From NCBI GenBank assembly GCA_030431355.1, contig JAUIJG010000180.1, positions 1 to 10,072 of the forward strand: a stretch of 10,072 nucleotides of DNA, given 5' to 3'. Below are positions 1 to 6,742 of the stretch, piece by piece. Every line of letters begins with the position of its first letter. Position 1 is the first letter of the stretch. The position numbers were made by a program, and so were the translations under genes. A model generated the notes under the pieces. That model searched no databases. It was not told the origin of the DNA and saw only the letters and a program-made list of their open reading frames with translations. The DNA comes from a bacterium (GTDB lineage Bacteria > Cyanobacteriota > Vampirovibrionia > Obscuribacterales > Obscuribacteraceae).

Positions 1-1199
1 CCCAAGTGTACGTTCAACTCCTTGTTGGGTCGGGTTTAATCGACCGTCGCGAGTTTGCTGATTTCAAAAAAGTGGCTCGTGACCTGAATATTCCTCTTAT
101 CCAGGCGATAATGAGTTCCGGCTCTATTCCCAAAGAGAAGCTCAATCTAGCGGCGGACGCTTTGACGCGGGTGCAGGCAAAACAGATTTCGCCGGACCTT
201 GCTATCAGGGCTTTACGGGTTGCCTTGAAAAAGCAGATCGGGATGAGTGAAGCGATAAACGAAGCAAAGAACTTACACCGAACCACACGTACGGTGGTAA
301 GCGCCACCAATGATCTCAGCAATCTGCTGATTGATGCCCAGGTTTTGAAGCGTGAACAAATTGGTCCTTTACTGGTAAAGAGTCATGAGTCCTCCATTAT
401 GATTGGCCAGGTTCTGGTCATAGAAGGAGTCGTCTCTGTCGTCGGTTTGATGAGTGCTTTGAATGCGCTTATTCTCATAAGAGAGTCCGGTCTTGATAGA
501 GCGGTGGCAATCAAAGCTCTTCAACAGGCATACCAGAAACGAATCAGCATCGAACAAGCTCTTTTTGAAATGGGCAAGTTTGTGAAGCCCGACGCCAGGC
601 AGATCAAGATAGGTGAGCTCTTCTTGATATCGGGATTGATTAGTAAAGAAGACTATTCCGAGTGCCTGGAGATTGAATTGTTTAAGGGTAAAGATTTTGG
701 CGCCACATTGATGGAGCGAGGTCTTGTTACCCGGGAGATTGATGCTGCAGCCAGGGATTTGCTTGAGGCGATTTCCGGCTCGGTAATCAGGCCGTATGAA
801 GCGGGGCAAGCACTGGTCCTGGTGGCAAAGTCTGATTTCGCCATCAGGGATGCTATACATCAGATTTTGACAGCTCGTGAGCTGGTAGAGAATTTCAAGC
901 TCGGCGATTTATTGGTGGATTCCGGATTTTGCAGTAGAGAGAAACTGGAAGCCACCATTCAAAGCAATCCCGATAGCGCGGTCAAGGTCGGCAGTCGTTT
1001 GATCAAGTCCGGTCTCATCGACGAAAAGTATTTATACTCCGCTTTGAGAATGCAGACAGCGCTGCGGCAGGGCTTTGTCCCTCGCAGCAAAACCATTGAA
1101 CTCCTGGCCCATTGCAGGACATCCAAGTGTACTCTGGATCAGGCTTTCTTGGACCTGAAGGTCTTTATTCCTTCCCGAATGCAGTGGTCCTGGGTTTGA
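1..1199 (+). CDS. Protein of four GspE_N/MshEN-like tandem repeats, 5'-truncated by the window
   Basis: The reading frame is open at the left edge. The first possible start (GTG at 6) falls inside the first repeat, so the gene probably begins upstream. Numbering from that GTG, 397 residues are visible in four diverged units starting near residues 2, 104, 200 and 297, about 97 residues apart. Each unit has two copies of a [LI]G-x2-L-x3-G[LI]-x-h-x4-L pattern about 29 residues apart (clearest: IGELFLISGLI at 202 and LGDLLVDSGF at 299), followed by a helical segment of the type AIRALxxA...AI. The paired pattern resembles the N-terminal domain of type II secretion/type IV pilus ATPases (T2SSE_N, and the MshEN variant that binds cyclic-di-GMP). 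The Arg that usually opens the MshEN motif is Lys in the two clearest units, so ligand binding is doubtful. There is no ATPase core, signal peptide or membrane segment. It is presumably a cytoplasmic adaptor or sensor, possibly linked to the pilus-like genes nearby. The function is inferred; the repeat structure is seen directly. Confidence 0.8.
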   Translation, partial: QVYVQLLVGSGLIDRREFADFKKVARDLNIPLIQAIMSSGSIPKEKLNLAADALTRVQAKQISPDLAIRALRVALKKQIGMSEAINEAKNLHRTTRTVVSATNDLSNLLIDAQVLKREQIGPLLVKSHESSIMIGQVLVIEGVVSVVGLMSALNALILIRESGLDRAVAIKALQQAYQKRISIEQALFEMGKFVKPDARQIKIGELFLISGLISKEDYSECLEIELFKGKDFGATLMERGLVTREIDAAARDLLEAISGSVIRPYEAGQALVLVAKSDFAIRDAIHQILTARELVENFKLGDLLVDSGFCSREKLEATIQSNPDSAVKVGSRLIKSGLIDEKYLYSALRMQTALRQGFVPRSKTIELLAHCRTSKCTLDQAFLDLKVFIPSRMQWSWV

Positions 1200-1201
1200 C
1201 C

Positions 1202-3169
1202 TTATTCGTCGTCCGGTTTGACTATTCCGAAGTATCCGGTGCTCAGATCATCGTTTAATTCGGAAACGTCTATCTGTCTTCTGAAGCGGATATCCACAGC
1301 CGTGCCGCTAACTTTGTAGAGTGGGCGGGCTCCGCGACCGAAGGGCATAGGTTTTACGAATGGTGGTTTGGGATTTGTTCCATCCCCCAGGTCTGACTGA
1401 GGCGCTATCGTAGGCTGATAACCAGTTTGTTTGCCTTTGTTATAAATTCTAGCGGTGCTCTCTTCTTCTTCATTCAATACTACTGGTGATATCACAAAAT
1501 AGGGGATCTCTCCATCGTATAATCTGGTAGGTGCCTGATACTTAGCCGACAGTACCGGCATCGCGATAGGCTCTCCGCCGTGGCGTCCGCCTGAAATGCT
1601 GCCAGGTATGCGAACCGAGTCTCTAATGTATGCATCAAAAGCGGCTTTTAATACGATCTTCTTTGGTGTCGGGACAGTGGGAAGATGGATGGTCTGTTCT
1701 CCGGCTTCGCTATAGGTGAGGGCCGCGATTCCCTGCCCGAAAAGCTGATTTTCGGAGCTGGGATACAAAGGATAAGGGGTGATTATCTTACTTTCGTAAT
1801 CAATTATTCCGTCTTTGTCGAATTTGAAAATATGAACTATTCCCGATGATATTGGTTGGAGTGTGACCGAATCTCCACCATGAATAAGAGGGGCTTTCCA
1901 GAGTAAATTTGCCGGTTTCGGCATATCCAGCTCTACCTTTTGCATCCTCACTATCGAGTCTATGTTCGCTTCCGGACCGGCCCTTCTGATCCAATCGTAG
2001 AGGGCCAGCCTCCAGACGTTGGCTGTCGACTCCCAGTTGCTTACCTGGTTTAGTGGCCAATTGAAGTTGTCTAGAAAAGATCCGCTGTCGACCGGGTAGT
2101 CTCCTCCTCGTGAGGAGGAGAGTTTCATGGGCTCGAATTCGGGAGAATTTAATTGCTTGTTTTCGTAGATGTCACCAGGATGTTTAATCTCCGGAGGCGG
2201 TCCATCGGGAAAACTGATGGTCAGAGCGCCAGGCACCGGGCGTTTTGTTGGATCGCTGGCTGGTTGCGCGCAAGCTGACTCTTTCTCGTTTTTTCCTTTG
2301 CTTATCTCTACTTTGATTACTGTGGGGATCTGGTAGGGAAGTTCTTCGACCTCCTCGGTCCAAATTTCCGAATCGATCAAGCGCGTCTTTTTTCCTATCC
2401 CTGCAAGGACAAAGTCTTTGTCATCGTAGGGAAGATTGACATAGGAAAGGTAATAACCCTCATTGTACTGCTCTGATTTAAGCGATGCTTTAGTAATAGG
2501 CTCGGGAACTTTTATAGAAGTGGGCGAAGCTTTCGTCAGTGAACCGAGTTTGAGGGAAAGTGCCACAGCCCTGGAATTTGCTTTCTTTCCCTTCTCTATC
2601 TTTGAGCTGTTGCCGCTCCCGGAGGAAATTCCGCTTGCTTCTCTGTAAGTTTGTAGTGCCACTTTATATGGTTCGATCTTTCTGCCGTTTCTGTCGGTGG
2701 CCGAGCCGCCTTCTTTGATCGCTTCTTGCAGGGTGTTGATCAGTTTCTCTTTGGCCACCACCATCTTTCGGTAGTCGGATAAGGCAAACTCCTTCATGAG
2801 TGGTTGTTCCAGGGCGTCGGCAACGATGAAGTCCAGCCTGATGGTGGCGATGATGTCATTGATGCTTCTAACAGGCAGGGAATAACCGTCTGCAGCCAGG
2901 GCGGCGGTGCCGTTTGGCGGCAAATTTGCGATGGAGACAAAGCCGAACTCTTCTGTGTTCACAACAATCTTTGCTATCGCTTCGGCGCAGGTTAAGGCCG
3001 TTTCTTGAACCGGGGTAAATTTCTTCCCTGCGTTTATGCCCAGGCGGAAGAAATTGAATGCCAGTATTCCCAGAGCTGATAGCACTATCAGGAAAACAAC
3101 CAGGCTGCTCAAAAGCGTTTTCCCTGACCTTGACCGGCTGTTTGATTGATATTTTGATGTCGATTTCAA
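1202..3169 (-). CDS. Large single-pass membrane protein with TadG-like N-terminus and unknown ectodomain
   Basis: A 655-residue protein. A basic, Ser-rich start (residues 1-17) precedes one hydrophobic segment at about 19-41. A TadG-like region follows (about 42-70, GINAGKKFTPVQETA then CAEAIAKIVV) that lines up with the post-membrane part of Tad_N/TadG-like proteins, where an aligned Q..(A/T)..A..A stretch is usual. The basic N-terminus predicts N-in/C-out, leaving about 610 residues outside the cytoplasm. I recognise no domain there. It has a helical, charged section (about 100-200), then Pro/Gly-rich, probably beta-rich sequence to the acidic end KPDDE. The start must be TTG at 3169: the in-frame stop TAG lies 18 bases upstream with no ATG or GTG between, and a later start would cut the membrane segment. 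There is no good Shine-Dalgarno, so translation may be weak or coupled to the pseudokinase gene, whose stop is 37 bp upstream. The stop is 2 bp from the stop of the convergent repeat-protein gene. It is probably a Tad-pilus-like envelope component; the call beyond 'membrane protein' is moderate. Confidence 0.75.
   Translation of the reverse strand: MKSTSKYQSNSRSRSGKTLLSSLVVFLIVLSALGILAFNFFRLGINAGKKFTPVQETALTCAEAIAKIVVNTEEFGFVSIANLPPNGTAALAADGYSLPVRSINDIIATIRLDFIVADALEQPLMKEFALSDYRKMVVAKEKLINTLQEAIKEGGSATDRNGRKIEPYKVALQTYREASGISSGSGNSSKIEKGKKANSRAVALSLKLGSLTKASPTSIKVPEPITKASLKSEQYNEGYYLSYVNLPYDDKDFVLAGIGKKTRLIDSEIWTEEVEELPYQIPTVIKVEISKGKNEKESACAQPASDPTKRPVPGALTISFPDGPPPEIKHPGDIYENKQLNSPEFEPMKLSSSRGGDYPVDSGSFLDNFNWPLNQVSNWESTANVWRLALYDWIRRAGPEANIDSIVRMQKVELDMPKPANLLWKAPLIHGGDSVTLQPISSGIVHIFKFDKDGIIDYESKIITPYPLYPSSENQLFGQGIAALTYSEAGEQTIHLPTVPTPKKIVLKAAFDAYIRDSVRIPGSISGGRHGGEPIAMPVLSAKYQAPTRLYDGEIPYFVISPVVLNEEEESTARIYNKGKQTGYQPTIAPQSDLGDGTNPKPPFVKPMPFGRGARPLYKVSGTAVDIRFRRQIDVSELNDDLSTGYFGIVKPDDE
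2101..2120. repeat. Perfect 9-bp inverted repeat inside the TadG-like gene
   Basis: CTCCTCCTC and GAGGAGGAG face each other across a 2-base spacer (GT). On the coding (minus) strand this covers the codons for SSSRGG around residues 351-356, so it may simply reflect codon choice. In mRNA it could form a small hairpin, and it contains a GGAGG anti-SD-binding sequence within the gene. Confidence 0.4.
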
Positions 3170-3206
3170 TTTGCTATCGGCTTTCTAAAATACAAGAGTT
3201 CAGAGA

Positions 3207-5840
3207 TTACTTCGACTTGAGATTGCCATCCGGCATTATTCTTCTTGGTTCTCCTACGATTTTCGCGTCGGTCCATCTTTTGTAAGCTAAATCCTGCTTA
3301 TAGTCGAAAGCTATCTCTTCACCGGATAAATCTACTCCTTTTTCTTCATCTCGTCCACCGGAGACCGAGGTGCTGAAGTCTCTTGCGATTCGGAAATAGT
3401 TGGAGCGAAGTTCATCTTTATGATTGATGCCGTAGTCGGCAAGAAAGAAAATGGTTAGTCCGCCTGCTGTTACCAGAAAAACAATTTCGGCGATTGTTCT
3501 TACCGGGGACTTTCTCCTTCCTGCCAGGGAGATCTTGTTCGTGAACTGCATGGCTAGAGTTTTTTCTACTTTTACCTGATTGGTTTTCAGGTGCATGTTT
3601 TTGCGCATCTCTTCCTGGAGTTCTTCCAGGGATTTCGCCTCTTTGCTGCTCAGCCATTCAGCTTTGTCCACACCCTGATCGTCCAACTCATCCGGAACAC
3701 TCAAATCCAGTTCATCGTATGCCGTATCAATCCAGTTCTTAATGTTACTCCTCAGATCCTTGAAGGAGCTGTTGATGGTGTCGGAAGTGGTGTTTAAAAT
3801 TCTTTTGAGACTCTTGTCAAGTTTGTCCACGCCAAACATGTCCGGTCTGAGAAATGAGACCGATTCAACTTGCTTTTCATCTTCCGAAAGGCTGTTTGAA
3901 GAAGCCGTCTCATAGGGAAGTTTGCCGGTGGTCATCTGATAGATGAGGGCGGTAGTTGAATAGATGTCCAGCTTGTTCGACATGGAAAGACTGCTTGCCA
4001 TACTTGAATTAGCAAACATGCCGCTCTGGTAGTTTCCTTGCTCGTCCAGCATCTCTTTCAGCGTGTTAGTGCCGAGACCGCATAACTTTATCAGTACCTG
4101 GCCATCTTGTTCTAGAAACATTACGCTACTGGCGCTTATGTTCCCGTGGTAGACGCCATTTTCATGAAGATAGTCCAGGACATCACATATTTGAATGGCG
4201 GCGCTGGCGATCTGTTCTTCGGTTTCAACCGATTGAATCTGCTCCAGGAGTTCTTCCAGTGTCGGAGCGTCGATGAATTCCATAACATAGTATGGGCTCC
4301 CTTCGCTCTCCTGATAGTCTATGAAAGCTGGAAGATTTTCATGCGCCAGGGATTTCATTCTCTCTACTTCCCTGGCAAACTCAAGCACCGCATTAGGTTG
4401 CGGATGGACAAGGGTTTTGACTGCCACCATTCGATCCTGGGACAGATCTTTGGCTAGATAGACTGCCGTTAAACTGTTTTTGGCCCGCAGCTCAAGAAGA
4501 ACATATCGATCCAGGATTATCTTGCCTACTTTGTCGTCGGCTTTTATCACATCGTCCAGAACTTCATCGTCACCGTTTTGAACCGAATCTTCCTCCTCCG
4601 TCTCTATGACCGGATGTTCTACTACTTCTGCCGAGGGTAAATCCGAAGTTTCCTCTGATTCAGCTCTACTTGTTTCGATGGTTAATGATGGTTCAATTTC
4701 TGATTCTAAGTCTAAGTCTTCTTTTCTTGCCTGGAGCAGATCCTGAAGTTTCTCCTCGATCAGGTCGCTGGTCATGGGATCGAGGGTCTCTGCACTCTTT
4801 TCAGCCTTCTGATCTGACTCTTCCCTGCTAGCTGCAGGCGATGCGTCAACTTCTTCGGTTCTTTCGCTTATCGTAACCGGATTGTTTTTCAACTCCTTTT
4901 TGGAGTCTTTAAGGGCATTTTTAATCCGGTTCAGGTCAGCTAAAAACTGAATGGCATTTCCATAGGGCTCTTGTCCTCCGACCCGGAGCGCTTTTTTGAA
5001 GATTCTATTCAGGAATGCACTGTCTTCCACTTCCGGACAGGATGAACTCAAAGACTCGTATTGGTTAGAGCTGATGCTCTGAAGGGAGGCTATAACAGGC
5101 AGTTTGCCGGACAATAGATAGTAGCCGAGTACCGCCAACGAGTAAATATCATCGTGAGCTTCGGTGCGGTGATTGTGAAATATTGAAGCTGACAGGTACG
5201 GAGACTGTTTGCTCACCACCTTGTGTTTGCCCAGAATCACCTGGGCCTGGGCCAGGCAGTAGCCTCCCAGTCTTGCTACCTTCTTGTCCCCCACATAGAG
5301 GATGTAAATATTGCTTGGTCGAACTCTGCCGTGGAGTAGGGATAGTTTGTGTGCACGCGATATTGACTGACAAACATCTATCGTTATATCAAGGGCTTCG
5401 ACGGTGCTGAACTTTTGTCCGCAGTTCATGAGCTTGTCGAGGCGTTGCTCGGTGGGAATATATTCCTCCACGCAGAATGGTACGAACTCATCTAATAGTT
5501 GTATTGAGTAGGTTCCATCCATATTGGTAAGCGCTTTCAGTTTCGACGTATCACCGGTGAAAGATTTGATGATGTCGGGTTGAAAGAACCTCGGCGCTCT
5601 CAGCACCACCATCTTGCCTTCGCGAGTATCTTCAGCTTTGAAGCTGGCAGATATGTCTTCGGACGCCAGTAGCTCGAGAATCTTATATCTGTCCTTATAG
5701 GTCTTGCCTACGAGAGTCTCAAGCGCCGAATCGGATTTGTAGAACTTACTTGTTTTGGATAAGGAGTAGGTAGCTTTTACCTCATTTCGTCTGTGCCCCG
5801 AGCTGGTTCGGGATCCTTTTTTCTTGGGGCGTTCTGACAT
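3207..5840 (-). CDS. Tandem double pseudokinase with C-terminal transmembrane anchor
   Basis: An 877-residue protein with two Ser/Thr-kinase-fold domains (about 48-305 and 443-705), an acidic linker (about 325-435) and one membrane segment (about 780-801) with GRRKSPVR before it, which predicts kinase domains inside and about 75 residues outside. Both domains keep fold landmarks: a YKILELL/YVLLELR opening, HG-x-x-x-x-S near the catalytic loop, and D-I-Y-S at 230 and 625 in place of the DVYSLG element. Neither has a Gly-rich loop. In the first, the VAIK lysine position reads VLR (R81), HRD reads HGR (170-172) and DFG is replaced by LGG. In the second, K475 (VAVK) and the helix-C Glu (E491) remain, but HRD reads HGN (565-567) and DFG reads CGL. 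Phosphotransfer is therefore unlikely; a binding, scaffold or sensor role is more likely. The start is ATG at 5840 with GAGGA 7 bases upstream. It leads a two-gene unit with the TadG-like membrane protein. Confidence 0.88.
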   Translation of the reverse strand: MSERPKKKGSRTSSGHRRNEVKATYSLSKTSKFYKSDSALETLVGKTYKDRYKILELLASEDISASFKAEDTREGKMVVLRAPRFFQPDIIKSFTGDTSKLKALTNMDGTYSIQLLDEFVPFCVEEYIPTEQRLDKLMNCGQKFSTVEALDITIDVCQSISRAHKLSLLHGRVRPSNIYILYVGDKKVARLGGYCLAQAQVILGKHKVVSKQSPYLSASIFHNHRTEAHDDIYSLAVLGYYLLSGKLPVIASLQSISSNQYESLSSSCPEVEDSAFLNRIFKKALRVGGQEPYGNAIQFLADLNRIKNALKDSKKELKNNPVTISERTEEVDASPAASREESDQKAEKSAETLDPMTSDLIEEKLQDLLQARKEDLDLESEIEPSLTIETSRAESEETSDLPSAEVVEHPVIETEEEDSVQNGDDEVLDDVIKADDKVGKIILDRYVLLELRAKNSLTAVYLAKDLSQDRMVAVKTLVHPQPNAVLEFAREVERMKSLAHENLPAFIDYQESEGSPYYVMEFIDAPTLEELLEQIQSVETEEQIASAAIQICDVLDYLHENGVYHGNISASSVMFLEQDGQVLIKLCGLGTNTLKEMLDEQGNYQSGMFANSSMASSLSMSNKLDIYSTTALIYQMTTGKLPYETASSNSLSEDEKQVESVSFLRPDMFGVDKLDKSLKRILNTTSDTINSSFKDLRSNIKNWIDTAYDELDLSVPDELDDQGVDKAEWLSSKEAKSLEELQEEMRKNMHLKTNQVKVEKTLAMQFTNKISLAGRRKSPVRTIAEIVFLVTAGGLTIFFLADYGINHKDELRSNYFRIARDFSTSVSGGRDEEKGVDLSGEEIAFDYKQDLAYKRWTDAKIVGEPRRIMPDGNLKSK

Positions 5841-5854
5841 TCCTCGGTCCTCGG
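5841..5854 (-). promoter_or_regulatory. Duplicated Shine-Dalgarno in front of the pseudokinase gene
   Basis: On the minus strand the 7-mer CCGAGGA occurs twice in tandem directly before the ATG at 5840. The distal GAGGA (5852-5848) has a 7-base spacer and is the likely ribosome binding site. The proximal copy abuts the start codon and is too close to act. It supports the chosen start. Confidence 0.6.
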
Positions 5855-6015
5855 TGTTTCGATAAATCGGTCTCTATATTTGATAGATACCACGGCAGTA
5901 TAGGGTTCTGTCTCTCTTAGGGCGGATGTACGTTGGCGCTGTAATATTGCGACTGTTAAAGAAAAAACGGTTATTCATAAGGCTTTGCGAGAGTTTCTCT
6001 TGAATCGAGCTCGAA

Positions 6016-6092
6016 AAAAATCCCACTTTCGTGGTTGCAAAAATCCCTCATGCAGGTGACTGCTCTCCTTAACTCCCCCGGTCAAAAATCCC
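6016..6092 (+). repeat. Three AAAAATCCC direct repeats in the divergent promoter region
   Basis: The 9-mer AAAAATCCC occurs at 6016-6024, 6039-6047 and 6084-6092. Start-to-start spacings are 23 and 45 bases, close to two and four DNA helical turns. The last copy lies within the loop of a GGTCA/TGACC inverted repeat. The position between divergent units suits a regulator-binding array, but no regulator is known to me for this motif. Confidence 0.4.
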
Positions 6093-6147
6093 CTGACCTC
6101 GTGATGCTACGGGGTCTGGCGCCGTGGAATTATGGTAGTAGGAGTAA

Positions 6148-6187
6148 GTCGGATGAGTAGGTCGGATGAGTAGGTTCAGGCGAGTAG
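6148..6187 (+). repeat. Tandem 13-mer repeats immediately upstream of the first TadE-like gene
   Basis: GTCGGATGAGTAG occurs twice head to tail (6148-6160, 6161-6173), followed by a degenerate copy ending in CGAGTAG (6174-6187) that touches the ATG at 6189. Each perfect unit contains ATGAGTAG, so start and stop triplets lie in shifting frames. A 13-codon ORF (ATG at 6132, stop at 6171-6173) runs through the array. The GGATGAG and AGGCGAG elements are the only SD-like sequences for the downstream gene. Confidence 0.6.
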
Positions 6188-6188
6188 T

Positions 6189-6671
6189 ATGGCAATGCGG
6201 AAAAATCTGAGAAAGAAGGGGAATCGGAGCAGGAACTCTTCTGGAATGCTGGCGGAGGCGGTATCGTCCCTGGCTCTATTGTTGCCTGTGATGCTGGTAA
6301 TAGTCTTCGTGGCGATTCAGGGGAGCAACGCTTACGTCATTGCCCGCCACATGAACCAGGGGGCCATGATTGCTGCTCGCAGCCTGGCTGAAGAGTATCT
6401 TGTTAACAACGACATAGAGACGGATACCACCACACAGCAGGCGATCTTTTCCGAGATTCGGCTCAAGGACATGATCTCCTCCAATAGTCAGTTCTCCATT
6501 CCTAATGGAGGTTGGCAGACAGCAACGGATCCCAAAACCGTCACTGTTGTTTGTACCTATATACCGGGAGCCGGAAGTCCCCCGAACCCGCCTTTCCCGA
6601 ATCCGGATATTCTTGGTCTGGGAGCCAGTTTTAAGATATCCATGGAAGCCACTTATCGGATTTTGGAGTAG
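6189..6671 (+). CDS. TadE-like minor pilin/pseudopilin (first paralogue)
   Basis: A 160-residue protein with a strongly basic N-terminus (MAMRKNLRKKG...), then SSGMLAEAVSSLALLLPV (17-34), which continues as a membrane helix to about 43. This matches the TadE pattern of a small residue/Gly, a Glu a few positions on, a hydrophobic stretch and a conserved Pro (P33). TadE and TadF of Aggregatibacter are pseudopilins processed by the TadV peptidase; here Gly19 to Glu23 is one residue shorter than the usual G-x4-E, so the cleavage point is uncertain. After the helix comes an amphipathic region (AYVIARHMNQGAMIAARSLA), then a predicted beta-rich C-terminal part with PPFPNPDILGLG (134-145) shared with the next gene. 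Predicted location is the inner membrane/periplasm as a pilus assembly or tip component. The start is ATG at 6189; ATG at 6195 is also possible, and the SD is weak (AGGCGAG). It is first in a three-gene plus-strand cluster. Confidence 0.82.
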   Translation: MAMRKNLRKKGNRSRNSSGMLAEAVSSLALLLPVMLVIVFVAIQGSNAYVIARHMNQGAMIAARSLAEEYLVNNDIETDTTTQQAIFSEIRLKDMISSNSQFSIPNGGWQTATDPKTVTVVCTYIPGAGSPPNPPFPNPDILGLGASFKISMEATYRILE

Positions 6672-6742
6672 CCGAGGTAGATAGACCGCTTTTGTTTATC
6701 GGGGGCGCAATCAGTCAGAGTAATTTGCAGAGGTTTATGTAG

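Larger units (their letters stand above)
5855..6188. promoter_or_regulatory. Divergent intergenic region between the pseudokinase unit and the Tad-like cluster
   Basis: About 334 bases without a credible gene lie between two divergently read units, so promoters for both must be here or read in from outside. I see no convincing sigma-70 -35/-10 pair on either strand. Visible structure is three AAAAATCCC direct repeats (6016-6092), an A-run at 6014-6020, a short GGTCA/TGACC inverted repeat spanning 6080-6097, and a run of 13-mer repeats just before the plus-strand start. Confidence 0.5.

Noticed and set aside
5149..5410. ORFs on both strands over the first kinase-like domain
   Set aside because: They are other-frame shadows of the pseudokinase gene, which has coherent domain structure through this stretch.
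3207..5840. Calling this an active Ser/Thr kinase of the Hanks type
   Set aside because: The catalytic Asp of HRD and the DFG motif are missing in both domains and the first also lacks the ATP-binding Lys.
6132..6173. 13-codon leader peptide ORF as a real gene
   Set aside because: No SD precedes it and it consists largely of the tandem repeat; kept only as part of the repeat observation.
6016..6187. CRISPR-like array
   Set aside because: The repeats are 9 and 13 bases, there are no uniform spacers and no cas genes are present.
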